From the NCBI GenBank assembly GCA_015065605.1, contig SVPZ01000010.1:1-63840 (forward strand): 63,840 bases of DNA. The letters run 5' to 3'. Position numbers and translations under genes: made by a program. The notes under the pieces were generated by a model. That model made no database searches. It was not told the DNA's origin and was given only the letters and a program-made list of their open reading frames with translations. Of this stretch, positions 26,081 to 33,930 are shown piece after piece; the stretch's first letter is position 1, and each line of letters opens with the position of its first letter. The DNA comes from Oscillospiraceae bacterium (GTDB taxonomy: Bacteria > Bacillota > Clostridia > Oscillospirales > Acutalibacteraceae).

Positions 26081-26109
26081 CCTCTTAACTTTTGGTTAAG
26101 AGGTTTTTT
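26081..26109. terminator. Bidirectional terminator between the switch and dinB
   Basis: CCTCTTAAC (26081-26089) pairs with GTTAAGAGG (26095-26103), followed by TTTTTT on the plus strand and TTTTCGTTT on the minus strand. It ends dinB transcription and would stop the outward promoter in the present orientation. Confidence 0.88.
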
Positions 26110-27325
26110 GTTTGCAGTACATTGGTTTGAAACCGGGGGCAAGGTTTTTCTTTTTTAAAAGCAAGGAACCTCGCACCACTGCGTTTTTGCCAAATCTTGC
26201 ACAGATTTCGCTTATATTACGTTCTATTTTCAAAAGTTTATCTTCGTCATCGAAGGAACCAAACAAATCAAGCTGTACGTTTGCATCTCCCTCTTTTAGT
26301 TTTATTGCCCTTAGTCCTACGCTTCTGCACGGAAGACAACCGTGTTCTTTAAATAGGTTCATGGCAACCCTTGCCAGAGTTATTCCCGTCTGTGTTCCCG
26401 AATCAATACGAACGGCGTATTCGTTGGTTTTTAAATCGGTACTCCTTACGATAAGTGCAACTCCCGTTGCGTAGATTTCCTTTTCTCTTAAAATTTCGGC
26501 TATTTCTTCCCCGTAAAAAAGCAGTTCTCTGAAAACCTCGTCATCACTTTCAAAATCTTGGCTAAGCGTACGGGAGCGTCCCACACTTTTGGGACGGTCT
26601 GTGCTTTTTGGGGTTATGACGGGACTGTCATCCAGCCCCATTGCGCTTCTTTTCAGCATTATTCCGTTTTTTCCGAGAATTTTATCAAGCATTCCGTCAC
26701 TTGCCAAGGTTATATCGCCTATTGAAAAAATACCTCGGCTATTAAGTTTATTTGCCGTACTGTTACCCACGAAAAGCAGGTCGCTTATTGGGAGATTATA
26801 TATTTTTTCTTTGAAATTTTCTTTGCTTATAACGGTTAAGCCCTCAGGCTTTTTCATATCGCTTCCAAGCTTTGCGAAGGATTTATTGAAGCTTACTCCC
26901 ACCGAAGCGGTTATGCCAAGTTCGTTTTTTATATCACGCATTATTTTTTTTGCAATAGTCTGACCGTCGCCGAAAAGCAAGTAACTTCCCGTAACGTCAA
27001 GCCAACATTCATCCATTCCGAAGGGCTCTACCATATCGGTATAGCGGTGATAAATTTCCCTTGCTTTTATAGAAAATTCCTCGTATTTATCATAAAGAGG
27101 CGGTAAAATATAAAGTCCTGCGCATTTTTGCTTTGCCTTCCATATAGGCTCGGCGGTTTTTACACCGAATTTTTTCGCAATTTCATTTTTTGCAAGTATT
27201 ATTCCGTGGCGCTCCTGCACACTTCCCGCAACGGCAACGGGCTCGTTTACAAGGGTTTGATTATATAGAAGGCTTACCGATGCAAAAAAATTATTAAGGT
27301 CACAATGCAGAATGGTTCTTTCCAT
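26096..27325 (-). CDS. dinB: Y-family DNA polymerase IV / UmuC-like
   Basis: 409 aa. A translesion DNA polymerase. The catalytic core opens with ILHCDLNNFFASV (first metal Asp). GMDECWLDVTGS holds the second acidic cluster and VGVSFNKSFAKLGSDMKKPEG the conserved palm region. HhH, little-finger and C-terminal segments follow. The tail lacks an obvious beta-clamp motif, but this was not examined in detail. It is the last gene of a three-gene unit with a zinc-finger protein and a sigma-like HTH protein. The divergent promoter region at 28066-28150 carries an SOS-box-like site, which fits DNA-damage control. Confidence 0.93.
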   Translation of the reverse strand: MERTILHCDLNNFFASVSLLYNQTLVNEPVAVAGSVQERHGIILAKNEIAKKFGVKTAEPIWKAKQKCAGLYILPPLYDKYEEFSIKAREIYHRYTDMVEPFGMDECWLDVTGSYLLFGDGQTIAKKIMRDIKNELGITASVGVSFNKSFAKLGSDMKKPEGLTVISKENFKEKIYNLPISDLLFVGNSTANKLNSRGIFSIGDITLASDGMLDKILGKNGIMLKRSAMGLDDSPVITPKSTDRPKSVGRSRTLSQDFESDDEVFRELLFYGEEIAEILREKEIYATGVALIVRSTDLKTNEYAVRIDSGTQTGITLARVAMNLFKEHGCLPCRSVGLRAIKLKEGDANVQLDLFGSFDDEDKLLKIERNISEICARFGKNAVVRGSLLLKKKNLAPGFKPMYCKQKTS

Positions 27326-27335
27326 TTTTATTCTC

Positions 27336-27671
27336 CTAACTTACGTAAGACGGCATTAAATGTTCAAGCGCACTTACGTGTATTCTTTCCACCTGACGTT
27401 TACTGTAATTAAGAAGCTCTGCGGTTTCTTCCAAGGTTTTTCCGCAAAGATATTTTTGCGCCAGTACCTCGCTTTCAACCTGATCGGCGATTTTTCCTAT
27501 ATCGTCTTCGATAAAATCTCTGAGCAATATCGCTTCACTCATTTCTCTTTTGTATTTTTCGCTTTTATCGGCATTCTTTGCCGACAACAAATAGCAACGT
27601 GAAATTTTGGCAAGGGCAAGCGGATACTGTTCAAGATAAACTCTCTTGTCATCCACCGACCATTCTCTCAT
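27336..27671 (-). CDS. Small sigma-70 region 4-like helix-turn-helix protein
   Basis: 111 aa. A helical N-terminal part with many charged residues is followed by TLEETAELLNYSKRQVERIHVSALEHL, a clear sigma region 4-type HTH. Similar proteins occur in phage and conjugative regions and near umuC in Clostridia. There is no region 2, so it is not a full sigma factor. It overlaps the upstream zinc-finger gene by 4 nt (ATGA) and lies 10 nt before dinB. It may regulate the cassette. Confidence 0.75.
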   Translation of the reverse strand: MREWSVDDKRVYLEQYPLALAKISRCYLLSAKNADKSEKYKREMSEAILLRDFIEDDIGKIADQVESEVLAQKYLCGKTLEETAELLNYSKRQVERIHVSALEHLMPSYVS

Positions 27672-28033
27672 ATCATTCCCGCTCCTTTTAAAGCGTAATA
27701 CTGTCCGTAGCTTAATTTACAGTCGTGATATTTATTATAGGTATCCACCTCGTTTACCGCCCTATACAGAGGACTGTTTTTTCTTATTTCTTCCTGTTCC
27801 TTTTCTCTTTCAAACATTTTTTCTCCAAGTTTTCTACAGCTTTCGCTACAGTATCTTCGTACACTAACTCCCGTAGGACGTCCACAGTAGCTACAGTAGT
27901 TCCCCCTCTTTTCGCTATAGTTCATCCCCGAACAGTAAGGACACAACAGAAGCTTTTCGCTTCCTTTCGGTGTCGGTTCAAAATAAACCTTTGCGAACTC
28001 AAACTCCATCCGACAATCCGAACAATAATACAA
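27668..28033 (-). CDS. Multi-CxxC zinc-finger protein of the dinB cassette
   Basis: 121 aa. Three cysteine knuckles are visible: CSDCRM near 4-7, CPYCSG and CSYCGR around 32-50, and CSESCRK near 64, the pattern of stacked zinc ribbons. The C-terminal half is charged and helical with NKYHDCKLSYGQYYALKGAGMI. No named family was recognised. It is the first gene of the minus-strand cassette, following the promoter at 28122-28150, and is translationally coupled to the sigma-like gene. Confidence 0.7.
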   Translation of the reverse strand: MYYCSDCRMEFEFAKVYFEPTPKGSEKLLLCPYCSGMNYSEKRGNYCSYCGRPTGVSVRRYCSESCRKLGEKMFEREKEQEEIRKNSPLYRAVNEVDTYNKYHDCKLSYGQYYALKGAGMI

Positions 28034-28065
28034 TGCTTTTTACCTCCGTAAAATTAAAATTTTTC

Positions 28066-28094
28066 TTGACTTATCACTTTATTTATTATATAAT
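28066..28094 (+). promoter_or_regulatory. Promoter of the XRE/ImmA pair
   Basis: TTGACT (28066-28071), 17 bp, TATAAT (28089-28094). Confidence 0.8.
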
Positions 28095-28121
28095 GTTCGT
28101 GTACTCCCGAACACTTGTTCT
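28094..28121. promoter_or_regulatory. SOS-box-like operator between divergent promoters
   Basis: CGAACACTTGTTCT (28108-28121) fits the Gram-positive LexA box CGAACN4GTTCG with one mismatch. TGTTCG (28094-28099) with CGAACA (28108-28113) forms a second, wider inverted repeat. Both abut the -10 elements. Confidence 0.65.
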
Positions 28122-28150
28122 ATTATATTACGGAAATCCGTAATTGTCAA
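28122..28150 (-). promoter_or_regulatory. Promoter of the zinc-finger/HTH/dinB cassette with palindromic spacer
   Basis: On the minus strand TTGACA (28150-28145), 17 bp, TATAAT (28127-28122). The spacer contains the palindrome TTACGGAAATCCGTAA (28129-28144), a likely XRE operator. Confidence 0.82.
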
Positions 28151-28188
28151 GTGTCTGCGCCAATTTTTTAAAAAAAGGTGGAAATTTT

Positions 28189-28518
28189 ATGGATAGTATT
28201 TATGAAAGAATCGAAAAGCTTTGTAAAGAAAAAGGAATAACGGTAACCGATTTATGTAGAGAATGTGCCATACCCCGCGCAATACTTTCGGACTATAAAA
28301 TGGGCAGAAGCAAAGCCCTTTCTACTTCTGTTTTATCTAAAATCGCGACCTTTTTTTCGGTCAGCGTGGAATATCTTTTAGAGGGCAAAAATTCCAAAGC
28401 CGTTGAAAATCAGTTAAAGGTTGCGCTTTTCGGCGGAAGCGACGACGTAACCGACGAAATGTGGGAAGAAGTGAAACGCTATGCAAAATTCATTTACGAT
28501 AAAGAGCAAAAGTCTTGA
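28189..28518 (+). CDS. XRE-family repressor of the mutagenesis cassette
   Basis: 109 aa. Residues 5-65 form an XRE HTH (ITVTDLCRECAIPRAILSDY...VEYLLEG); the rest is helical. ATG at 28189 has AAAGGTGG 7-8 nt upstream. The next gene, an ImmA/IrrE peptidase, overlaps by 38 nt. In ImmR/ImmA-type pairs the peptidase cleaves the repressor upon DNA damage. Divergence from the dinB cassette, with palindromes in both promoters, makes control of dinB the natural hypothesis. Confidence 0.85.
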   Translation: MDSIYERIEKLCKEKGITVTDLCRECAIPRAILSDYKMGRSKALSTSVLSKIATFFSVSVEYLLEGKNSKAVENQLKVALFGGSDDVTDEMWEEVKRYAKFIYDKEQKS

Positions 28519-28909
28519 CGAACTTTACCGCATAGCCGAAGAAGAAGGAATAAAGGTTTTAAGCTTTAATCTTCCAAAAAACAAAGCCGTCACCGTTAAT
28601 ATCGGCGACGACTGTTATATCGGAGTTGACCCTGCCGTTTTCGGCAGAGAATATGAAGAACGCGTGGTACTTGCTCACGAAATGGGGCATATTGCCACCG
28701 GCGGTTTTTACGATACCGACTGTTCACAGCTTCAAAGGGATAAAATAGAACACAAGGCTGAAAAATGGGCTATTCACTTTTTGGTTCCCATTAAACTTTT
28801 AAAGGAAGCCATAAAAAACGGCGTTTATACAACGAGTGACCTTGCAGAGCATTTCTCGGTACCGGTAAATTATATGGAAAAGGTTTTAAAATACTATACG
28901 GAAAAATAA
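28481..28909 (+). CDS. ImmA/IrrE-type metallopeptidase
   Basis: 142 aa. The zinc-peptidase motif HEMGH (in VLAHEMGHIATG, about 67-71) and a downstream Glu-rich helix (HKAEKWAIHFLVP) match the ImmA/IrrE family, whose members cleave XRE repressors. The start overlaps the XRE gene, a common arrangement for such pairs. Its stop lies inside the bidirectional terminator stem. Cleavage of the 28189-28518 product is inferred, not shown. Confidence 0.88.
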   Translation: MQNSFTIKSKSLDELYRIAEEEGIKVLSFNLPKNKAVTVNIGDDCYIGVDPAVFGREYEERVVLAHEMGHIATGGFYDTDCSQLQRDKIEHKAEKWAIHFLVPIKLLKEAIKNGVYTTSDLAEHFSVPVNYMEKVLKYYTEK

Positions 28910-28937
28910 TCGCATCGATTAACCGATGCGATTATTT
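28904..28937. terminator. Bidirectional terminator between ImmA and the ABC ATPase
   Basis: AAATAATCGCATCG (28904-28917) pairs with CGATGCGATTATTT (28924-28937) around a 6-nt loop. Confidence 0.9.
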
Positions 28938-29503
28938 TATATAAGTTTAAATTCTTTTGTGTTAAGAAGCGCCGCTTCCTCACTGCTGTGCGAAACGAAT
29001 ACCACCGTTTTATTTTCGGTGTATTTGTTTATTAAAAGGGCAGTATTTTTTTTTGTTACTTCGTCGAGCCCGTTTAGTGCTTCGTCAAGCAAAAGCAGGT
29101 CAAAATCCATAGACAGCGCTCTGGCTAAAGCCACTCTGCGTTTCATACCGCCCGAAAGTTCATATATAGGCATATCTTCGTTTCCCTTAAGGCCTAGCTG
29201 ATTTAACAATTCCTTTGCCTTTTCTTCGCTTGAAAATAAAGCAATATTTTTCAGCACGGTTAGATTTGGGATTAATCTATCCTCTTGGAAAACGGTGGAA
29301 ATTTTTATATTTTCCTTTAGTTCTACTTTGCCTTTTTTAACCCTTTCAAGTCCCATTATAAGACGAAGAATGGTGGTTTTGCCTCTGCCCGAAGCACCGC
29401 TCAGCCATATTCTGTCCCCTTCTTTAATATGAAGGAAAAAATCCTTTAGCACGTTTTCCTTGCTTCCTTTATAAGAAAAGGTGACGTTTTTAAAATTTAT
29501 CAT
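28937..29503 (-). CDS. ABC importer ATPase (SsuB/TauB-like)
   Basis: 188 aa, shorter than the usual 230-260 of the family. Walker A SGASGRGKTT (about 36), signature ELSGGMKRRVALARAL (about 115) and Walker B LLLLDEALNGLD are all present. The overlap of its start with the permease gene (4 nt) shows they belong together. The neighbouring binding protein is of the NMT1/SsuA type, so the substrate may be a sulfonate, pyrimidine/thiamin precursor or similar small molecule; the sequence does not decide. Confidence 0.85.
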   Translation of the reverse strand: MINFKNVTFSYKGSKENVLKDFFLHIKEGDRIWLSGASGRGKTTILRLIMGLERVKKGKVELKENIKISTVFQEDRLIPNLTVLKNIALFSSEEKAKELLNQLGLKGNEDMPIYELSGGMKRRVALARALSMDFDLLLLDEALNGLDEVTKKNTALLINKYTENKTVVFVSHSSEEAALLNTKEFKLI

Positions 29504-30246
29504 TTCGCCACCCCGCTTTTTAAAGTAAGCTTTAAAAGATACTCAAAAATCACGCTGAATACCACGATAACCACCGTTACCGCAAAAACCTCGTCGTAAT
29601 CAATAGCATTTTTGCCTATCCATAAAAGATTACCGAGAGAAATTTCGGTACGGCTTATTACCTCAGCCGCAACACCCGACTTCCACGCAAAGCCAAGTCC
29701 TGTTATAAGGGCAGCCGAATAGGCGGGTTTAATGGCGGGAAAGGTTATAAAACGAAGTATCTTTCCCTTACTAAGTCCCAAAACAGACGCCATTTCAATA
29801 AGGGTTTTATCCACCGAGCAAAGCGCACTGTAGGTTGCGTCCCATATTATAGGAAGCACCGTCAAAAAGGCTATAAGGGTAGGTATGTTTTTTTCCTTTA
29901 CCCATAAAAAAACCAGTATGATAAAGGCGGCAACGGGAACTGCCCTCATAAGACGAAGCAAGGGGGAAATAAATTCACCGATTATTTTAATTTTATTGGA
30001 AATAACCGCCAACACCGTTCCCGTCAGGGCGGCAAGTAAAAAACCTATCAGCACTCTGTAGAGAGAAAAAAGCGCCGAAAGCCAAAAGGAAAGGTTTTTC
30101 GATAGTCTTGCCAAAGCGCGAACCACCGTTATTGGCGTGGGTATTGCTATGAGCAGGTTTTTATTCACAAAATATGCTATAACCTGCCACAGCAATATGA
30201 AAAAGATAAATATTAAAAGTTTTTTTAAAATTTTTTTAGCCTGCAT
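29500..30246 (-). CDS. ABC importer permease (SsuC/TauC-like)
   Basis: 248 aa, about six membrane helices. The EAA loop near 150-175 (IEMASVLGLSKGKILRFITFPAIKPAY) is typical of nitrate/sulfonate/bicarbonate-type permeases. It overlaps the binding-protein gene by 11 nt and the ATPase by 4 nt. Confidence 0.88.
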   Translation of the reverse strand: MQAKKILKKLLIFIFFILLWQVIAYFVNKNLLIAIPTPITVVRALARLSKNLSFWLSALFSLYRVLIGFLLAALTGTVLAVISNKIKIIGEFISPLLRLMRAVPVAAFIILVFLWVKEKNIPTLIAFLTVLPIIWDATYSALCSVDKTLIEMASVLGLSKGKILRFITFPAIKPAYSAALITGLGFAWKSGVAAEVISRTEISLGNLLWIGKNAIDYDEVFAVTVVIVVFSVIFEYLLKLTLKSGVAK

Positions 30247-31219
30247 AATAGAAGCTATCTTCGGGAAGTTTGCCTCCTACGGATTTGGGATTGGCGTCAA
30301 ACATAACCTTTAAATATCCCGAAAGTCCTTTCTTCATTTCATCTCCTGCGATATAGGTAAGACCACTTGCGGGAATAGCCTTTGCAGCAAGAGCAGCCTT
30401 AGGAATAATACCGTACTTTTCGCAAAGAGTACCGGTAGCTTTAGCATCGGTTATTGCCATATTTATGGATTCCTCGTATTCTTTAAGGAAGGTTTTTACA
30501 GCGCCTTCATTTTCCTTTAAAAATTCGTTTCTTACGATTACGCAACCCATATAAAGACTGCTGTCGGCAGATTTCTTTGCCCATTCTTCGCCCATATCCA
30601 ATACCTTTTTAGCGGTGGTATATTTTAAAAGAATACTTGTGGCAACGGGCTGCGGAGCCATAATAACCGCATCCTTATTTTCTTCCTTTGCCCAAACGGC
30701 AGGAAGTTCGCTTCCGTCGGCAACGAATTTAATGGTAACGTCCTTTTCGGGATCAATTCCGTTTTGGGTAAGAACGTAACGGAGAATATATTCGGGGTTA
30801 GCGTTCTGACCGGGGGAATAGATAGTCTTGCCCTTAAGGTCGGCTACGCTGTTTATCTCTGCGCCGTTTGTAAGCACCGATAAAACGCTGGTGGTGTTTA
30901 CCGCAAGAACGGTTACACCGCCTTCGGTTCTATTATAAAGGGTTGCGGCAAGGTTTGTTGCAACTGCGGCTATATCAGCCTCGCCCTTAGATACTGCGGC
31001 AACGATTTCATCATTAGCGGAAACCATTTTGAAGTTATATTTATTAAGCGCTTTGCCCTCTTCACTTTTTGCGCGAAGATTAACGGCGCCTATACCGGTA
31101 GGGCCAGATAAAACGTAAACGTTCATTTCGGCGGTAGCCGGTTCCTTAGTGTCGGCGGCACAGCCTGTAACACCTAAAACAATCAACAGTACCAACAATA
31201 AGCTTAACAATTTTTTCAT
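30236..31219 (-). CDS. ABC importer substrate-binding lipoprotein (NMT1/SsuA-like)
   Basis: 327 aa. Lipoprotein signal MKKLLSLLLVLLIVLGVTGC with lipobox VTGC. The mature part has the type II periplasmic-binding fold with DLKGKTIYSPGQ and KEENKDAVIMAPQPVA, close to the NMT1/SsuA group. ATG at 31219 with AAAGGTG upstream is better than GTG at 31228. The Crp-type regulator gene is just upstream. Confidence 0.86.
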   Translation of the reverse strand: MKKLLSLLLVLLIVLGVTGCAADTKEPATAEMNVYVLSGPTGIGAVNLRAKSEEGKALNKYNFKMVSANDEIVAAVSKGEADIAAVATNLAATLYNRTEGGVTVLAVNTTSVLSVLTNGAEINSVADLKGKTIYSPGQNANPEYILRYVLTQNGIDPEKDVTIKFVADGSELPAVWAKEENKDAVIMAPQPVATSILLKYTTAKKVLDMGEEWAKKSADSSLYMGCVIVRNEFLKENEGAVKTFLKEYEESINMAITDAKATGTLCEKYGIIPKAALAAKAIPASGLTYIAGDEMKKGLSGYLKVMFDANPKSVGGKLPEDSFYYAG

Positions 31220-31240
31220 TTTAATCACCTTTCTGCGTTT

Positions 31241-31846
31241 TTACGCTATGACCTTTATTTTATTATCCTCGCGGACAATCATTTTTTTGTGTTCTAAATT
31301 TTCAAGAGAGCGGTAAAGTGAAGTTCTTCCCATACAAAGAAGTGAAGCAAGTCCCGTCATTTTGCCTTCGTATCCGCCGTTTTTACAAAGGAAATCATAA
31401 AGCTTTCCCTCTGCTCCGCCACGCATCATTAAAGCAAGACGTTCATTTAAAAAGCGGATACGGTCGGTCAGAAACGACATAAAGTTGACCGCAACTTCAG
31501 GATGTTTTTTGAAATTCTCAAGAAGGCTCATTTCTTCTATAAACAAAACTTCGCTCGACGTTGACGCTTCAATACGGCTGATATAGTTTTCGCTTTGAGA
31601 AAATAGCGCCGCCGCGCCGAAGATACTGCCTTTACCGAAGGTGGTAAGGGTACCCGTGGCTTCAAGAGGATACGCCTTAAGGCTTCCCGAAAGCACCACG
31701 CCTATAGAGTTTCTGAACTCCTTTTTATCATATACCGTATCTCCTTTATTAAAGGTAACGGGGCTGTTTATTTCTAAATCCTCCACCGCCGACCTGTTAT
31801 TCTTAAAAAGATAGGTATTTAATAAAGCTTCTCTGTATTTCTCCAT
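31241..31846 (-). CDS. Crp/Fnr-family transcription regulator
   Basis: 201 aa. An N-terminal cyclic-nucleotide-binding-like beta-roll (about 15-120, VVLSGSLKAYPLE, GSIFGAAALFS) is joined by a long helix to a C-terminal winged helix (GLASLLCMGRTSLYRSLENLEHKKMI). No Cys cluster for an Fe-S centre and no CooA-type His is obvious, so the ligand is unknown. It leads the ABC importer operon. The palindrome at 31862-31877 between promoter and start suggests autoregulation. Confidence 0.88.
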   Translation of the reverse strand: MEKYREALLNTYLFKNNRSAVEDLEINSPVTFNKGDTVYDKKEFRNSIGVVLSGSLKAYPLEATGTLTTFGKGSIFGAAALFSQSENYISRIEASTSSEVLFIEEMSLLENFKKHPEVAVNFMSFLTDRIRFLNERLALMMRGGAEGKLYDFLCKNGGYEGKMTGLASLLCMGRTSLYRSLENLEHKKMIVREDNKIKVIA

Positions 31847-31861
31847 TCTTTACCTCTAAAC

Positions 31862-31877
31862 TGTACCATTTGGAACA
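31862..31877. promoter_or_regulatory. Likely Crp/Fnr-type operator
   Basis: TGTACC-ATTT-GGAACA, an imperfect inverted repeat (one mismatch), lies between the -10 and the regulator's start codon. Confidence 0.5.
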
Positions 31878-31888
31878 CTTTTTATTTT

Positions 31889-31917
31889 ATAATACAACAT
31901 CGTTAACAATTTGTCAA
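31889..31917 (-). promoter_or_regulatory. Promoter of the Crp/ABC importer operon
   Basis: Minus strand TTGACA (31917-31912), 17 bp, TATTAT (31894-31889). Confidence 0.75.
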
Positions 31918-31937
31918 TAGAATATTGCATAAAAGAC

Positions 31938-31965
31938 TTTAAAAAATTTTTTAATGTGATACAAT
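31938..31965 (+). promoter_or_regulatory. Possible htpG promoter
   Basis: TTTAAA (31938-31943), 16 bp, TACAAT (31960-31965) with an upstream TG. No CIRCE is seen here. Confidence 0.4.
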
Positions 31966-31996
31966 ATAAATAACTATTTTAAAAGAAGGTAATTTT

Positions 31997-33886
31997 ATGG
32001 CAAAAAAACAATTCAAAGCACAGTCTAAGCGTCTTTTAGACCTTATGATCAACTCAATTTACACAAACAAGGAAATTTTCCTTCGTGAGCTTATTTCGAA
32101 TGCCAGTGACGCTACCGACAAGCTTCACTATCTTTCCTTAACCGACGAGGTGGCAAGAAATGCGCTTAAAGACAATAAAATAAAAATTATTGCCGACAAA
32201 GAAACCCGCACCCTTACCATAAAGGATAACGGTATCGGTATGGATGAAAAGGAACTGGAAGAAAACCTTGGTACGATTTGCAAAAGCGGTTCACTTCAGT
32301 TTAAAGAGGAAATGAGCGAAGCCGAAGAAAAGGAAGCCGTTAATATTATCGGTCAGTTTGGCGTAGGCTTTTACTCTGCGTTTATGGTTTGTGATACCCT
32401 TACCGTTAAGAGCCGTTCTTATAAAAGCCAGCAGGCTCACCTATGGGAAAGCAACGGTGTTGACGGATATTCCATTAAGGAATGTGAGAAGGAAAGCGTT
32501 GGTACCGAAATTATCCTTTCCTTAAAGGAAGACACCGAGGACTTTAAATATTCCGACTTTTTGGAAATCTATAAATTAAGAAGTCTTATAAAGACCTATT
32601 CCGATTATATCCGCTATCCTATAGTTATGGATATTGAAAAGACCAAGGAAGAGGGCGAGGGCGAAGAAAAGACCAACGTTACCTATATTGAAGAAGAAAC
32701 CCTTAACAGTATGGTGCCCGTTTGGAAAAAGAGCAAGGCAGAGCAGACCGAAGAAGAGCTTAACCGTTATTATAAAGACAGCTTCTTTGATTTTGAAGAC
32801 CCGCTGTTTACCATAAGCGTTTCTGCTGAGGGTGTTGTTTCTTATAAGGCGCTTCTTTACGTTCCCGCAAAAACTCCTTACGATTATTTTACCAAGGAAT
32901 ATGAAAAAGGACTTAAGCTTTATCAGAGCGGTGTTATGATTATGGAAAAATGCTCCGACCTTATTCCCGAGCATTTCCGCTTTGTAAAGGGTGTTGTTGA
33001 TACCGAGGATTTATCCCTTAATATTTCCCGTGAAATGCTTCAGCAGGATGCAGGACTTAAGACCATTGCAAAAAATATTGAAAAGAAGATACATTCCGAA
33101 CTTAAGCGCAGTCTTGATAATGACAGAGAAAAATATGAAACCTTCTGGAAAGCCTTTGGTATTCAGCTTAAATACGGCGCCATTGCGCAATACGGAATTT
33201 ATAAGGATAAATTAAAGGATTTACTTCTTTTCTGGTCAAGCAATCAGGGAAAGCTTATTACCATCAGCGAATATCTTAAAACCATGCCCGAAGACCAAAA
33301 GCACATTTATTACGCTTGCGGTGAAACGGTTGCAAAAATCAACAGTCTTCCCCAGACAGAACTTATTAAGGCAAAGGGCTATGATATGCTTTGCCTTACC
33401 GATGAGGTTGACGAATTCCTTGTAAACGTACTAAGAGAAGAAGAGGGCAAGGATTACTGTTCGATTAACTCCGATAAGGCAGATTTAATCGACGAGGAAG
33501 ACGAAAAGAAGACCGAAAAAGCCCGTGAAGAAAACGCTGAAATGCTTAACTTCCTAAAGGAAGCCCTTAATATTTCCGACGTAATTATTTCCAAAAAGCT
33601 AAAGAGTCATCCCGTTTGCCTTTCTGCAAAGGGCGGCGTAACGCTCGAAATGGAAAAATACTTTGCTTCTCTTCCCGGTGACGACAAGGAAAAGGTAAAG
33701 GCCGAAAGAGTGCTTGAACTTAATCCCGACCATCCCGCCTTTGAAACCTTGACCAAAGCCTATAACGAGGACAAGGAAAAGGCAAAGGTAATTGCCGAGG
33801 TGCTTTATCAGAGTTCACTGCTTATTGCAGGAATGTCTGTTGAAAATCCTGCAGACTTTACCGAAAAGCTTTGCTCGTTACTTTAA
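31997..33886 (+). CDS. htpG: Chaperone HtpG (Hsp90)
   Basis: 629 aa, full length. GHKL ATPase domain: ELISNASDATDKLHY, DNGIGMDEKELEENLGTI and GQFGVGFYSAFMV carry the nucleotide-binding N, G1 and G2 boxes. The middle domain includes RGVVDTEDLSLNISREMLQ-like sequence, and a C-terminal dimerisation domain is present. An acidic linker (about 215-225) recalls Hsp90 charged linkers. RBS GAAGG lies before the ATG. It converges on dnaJ across a shared terminator, placing it beside but outside the CIRCE-controlled operon. Confidence 0.98.
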   Translation: MAKKQFKAQSKRLLDLMINSIYTNKEIFLRELISNASDATDKLHYLSLTDEVARNALKDNKIKIIADKETRTLTIKDNGIGMDEKELEENLGTICKSGSLQFKEEMSEAEEKEAVNIIGQFGVGFYSAFMVCDTLTVKSRSYKSQQAHLWESNGVDGYSIKECEKESVGTEIILSLKEDTEDFKYSDFLEIYKLRSLIKTYSDYIRYPIVMDIEKTKEEGEGEEKTNVTYIEEETLNSMVPVWKKSKAEQTEEELNRYYKDSFFDFEDPLFTISVSAEGVVSYKALLYVPAKTPYDYFTKEYEKGLKLYQSGVMIMEKCSDLIPEHFRFVKGVVDTEDLSLNISREMLQQDAGLKTIAKNIEKKIHSELKRSLDNDREKYETFWKAFGIQLKYGAIAQYGIYKDKLKDLLLFWSSNQGKLITISEYLKTMPEDQKHIYYACGETVAKINSLPQTELIKAKGYDMLCLTDEVDEFLVNVLREEEGKDYCSINSDKADLIDEEDEKKTEKAREENAEMLNFLKEALNISDVIISKKLKSHPVCLSAKGGVTLEMEKYFASLPGDDKEKVKAERVLELNPDHPAFETLTKAYNEDKEKAKVIAEVLYQSSLLIAGMSVENPADFTEKLCSLL

Positions 33887-33895
33887 GCAAAACTA

Positions 33896-33930
33896 AAACC
33901 GACTATCAATGGATAGTCGGTTTATTTTTT
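33896..33930. terminator. Terminator between htpG and dnaJ
   Basis: AACCGACTATC (33897-33907) pairs with GATAGTCGGTT (33912-33922), followed by a T-run. Confidence 0.9.

Noticed and set aside
27336..28033. Prophage remnant around the sigma-like and zinc-finger genes
   Set aside because: No phage structural or integrase genes accompany them, and the neighbours form a coherent dinB cassette.
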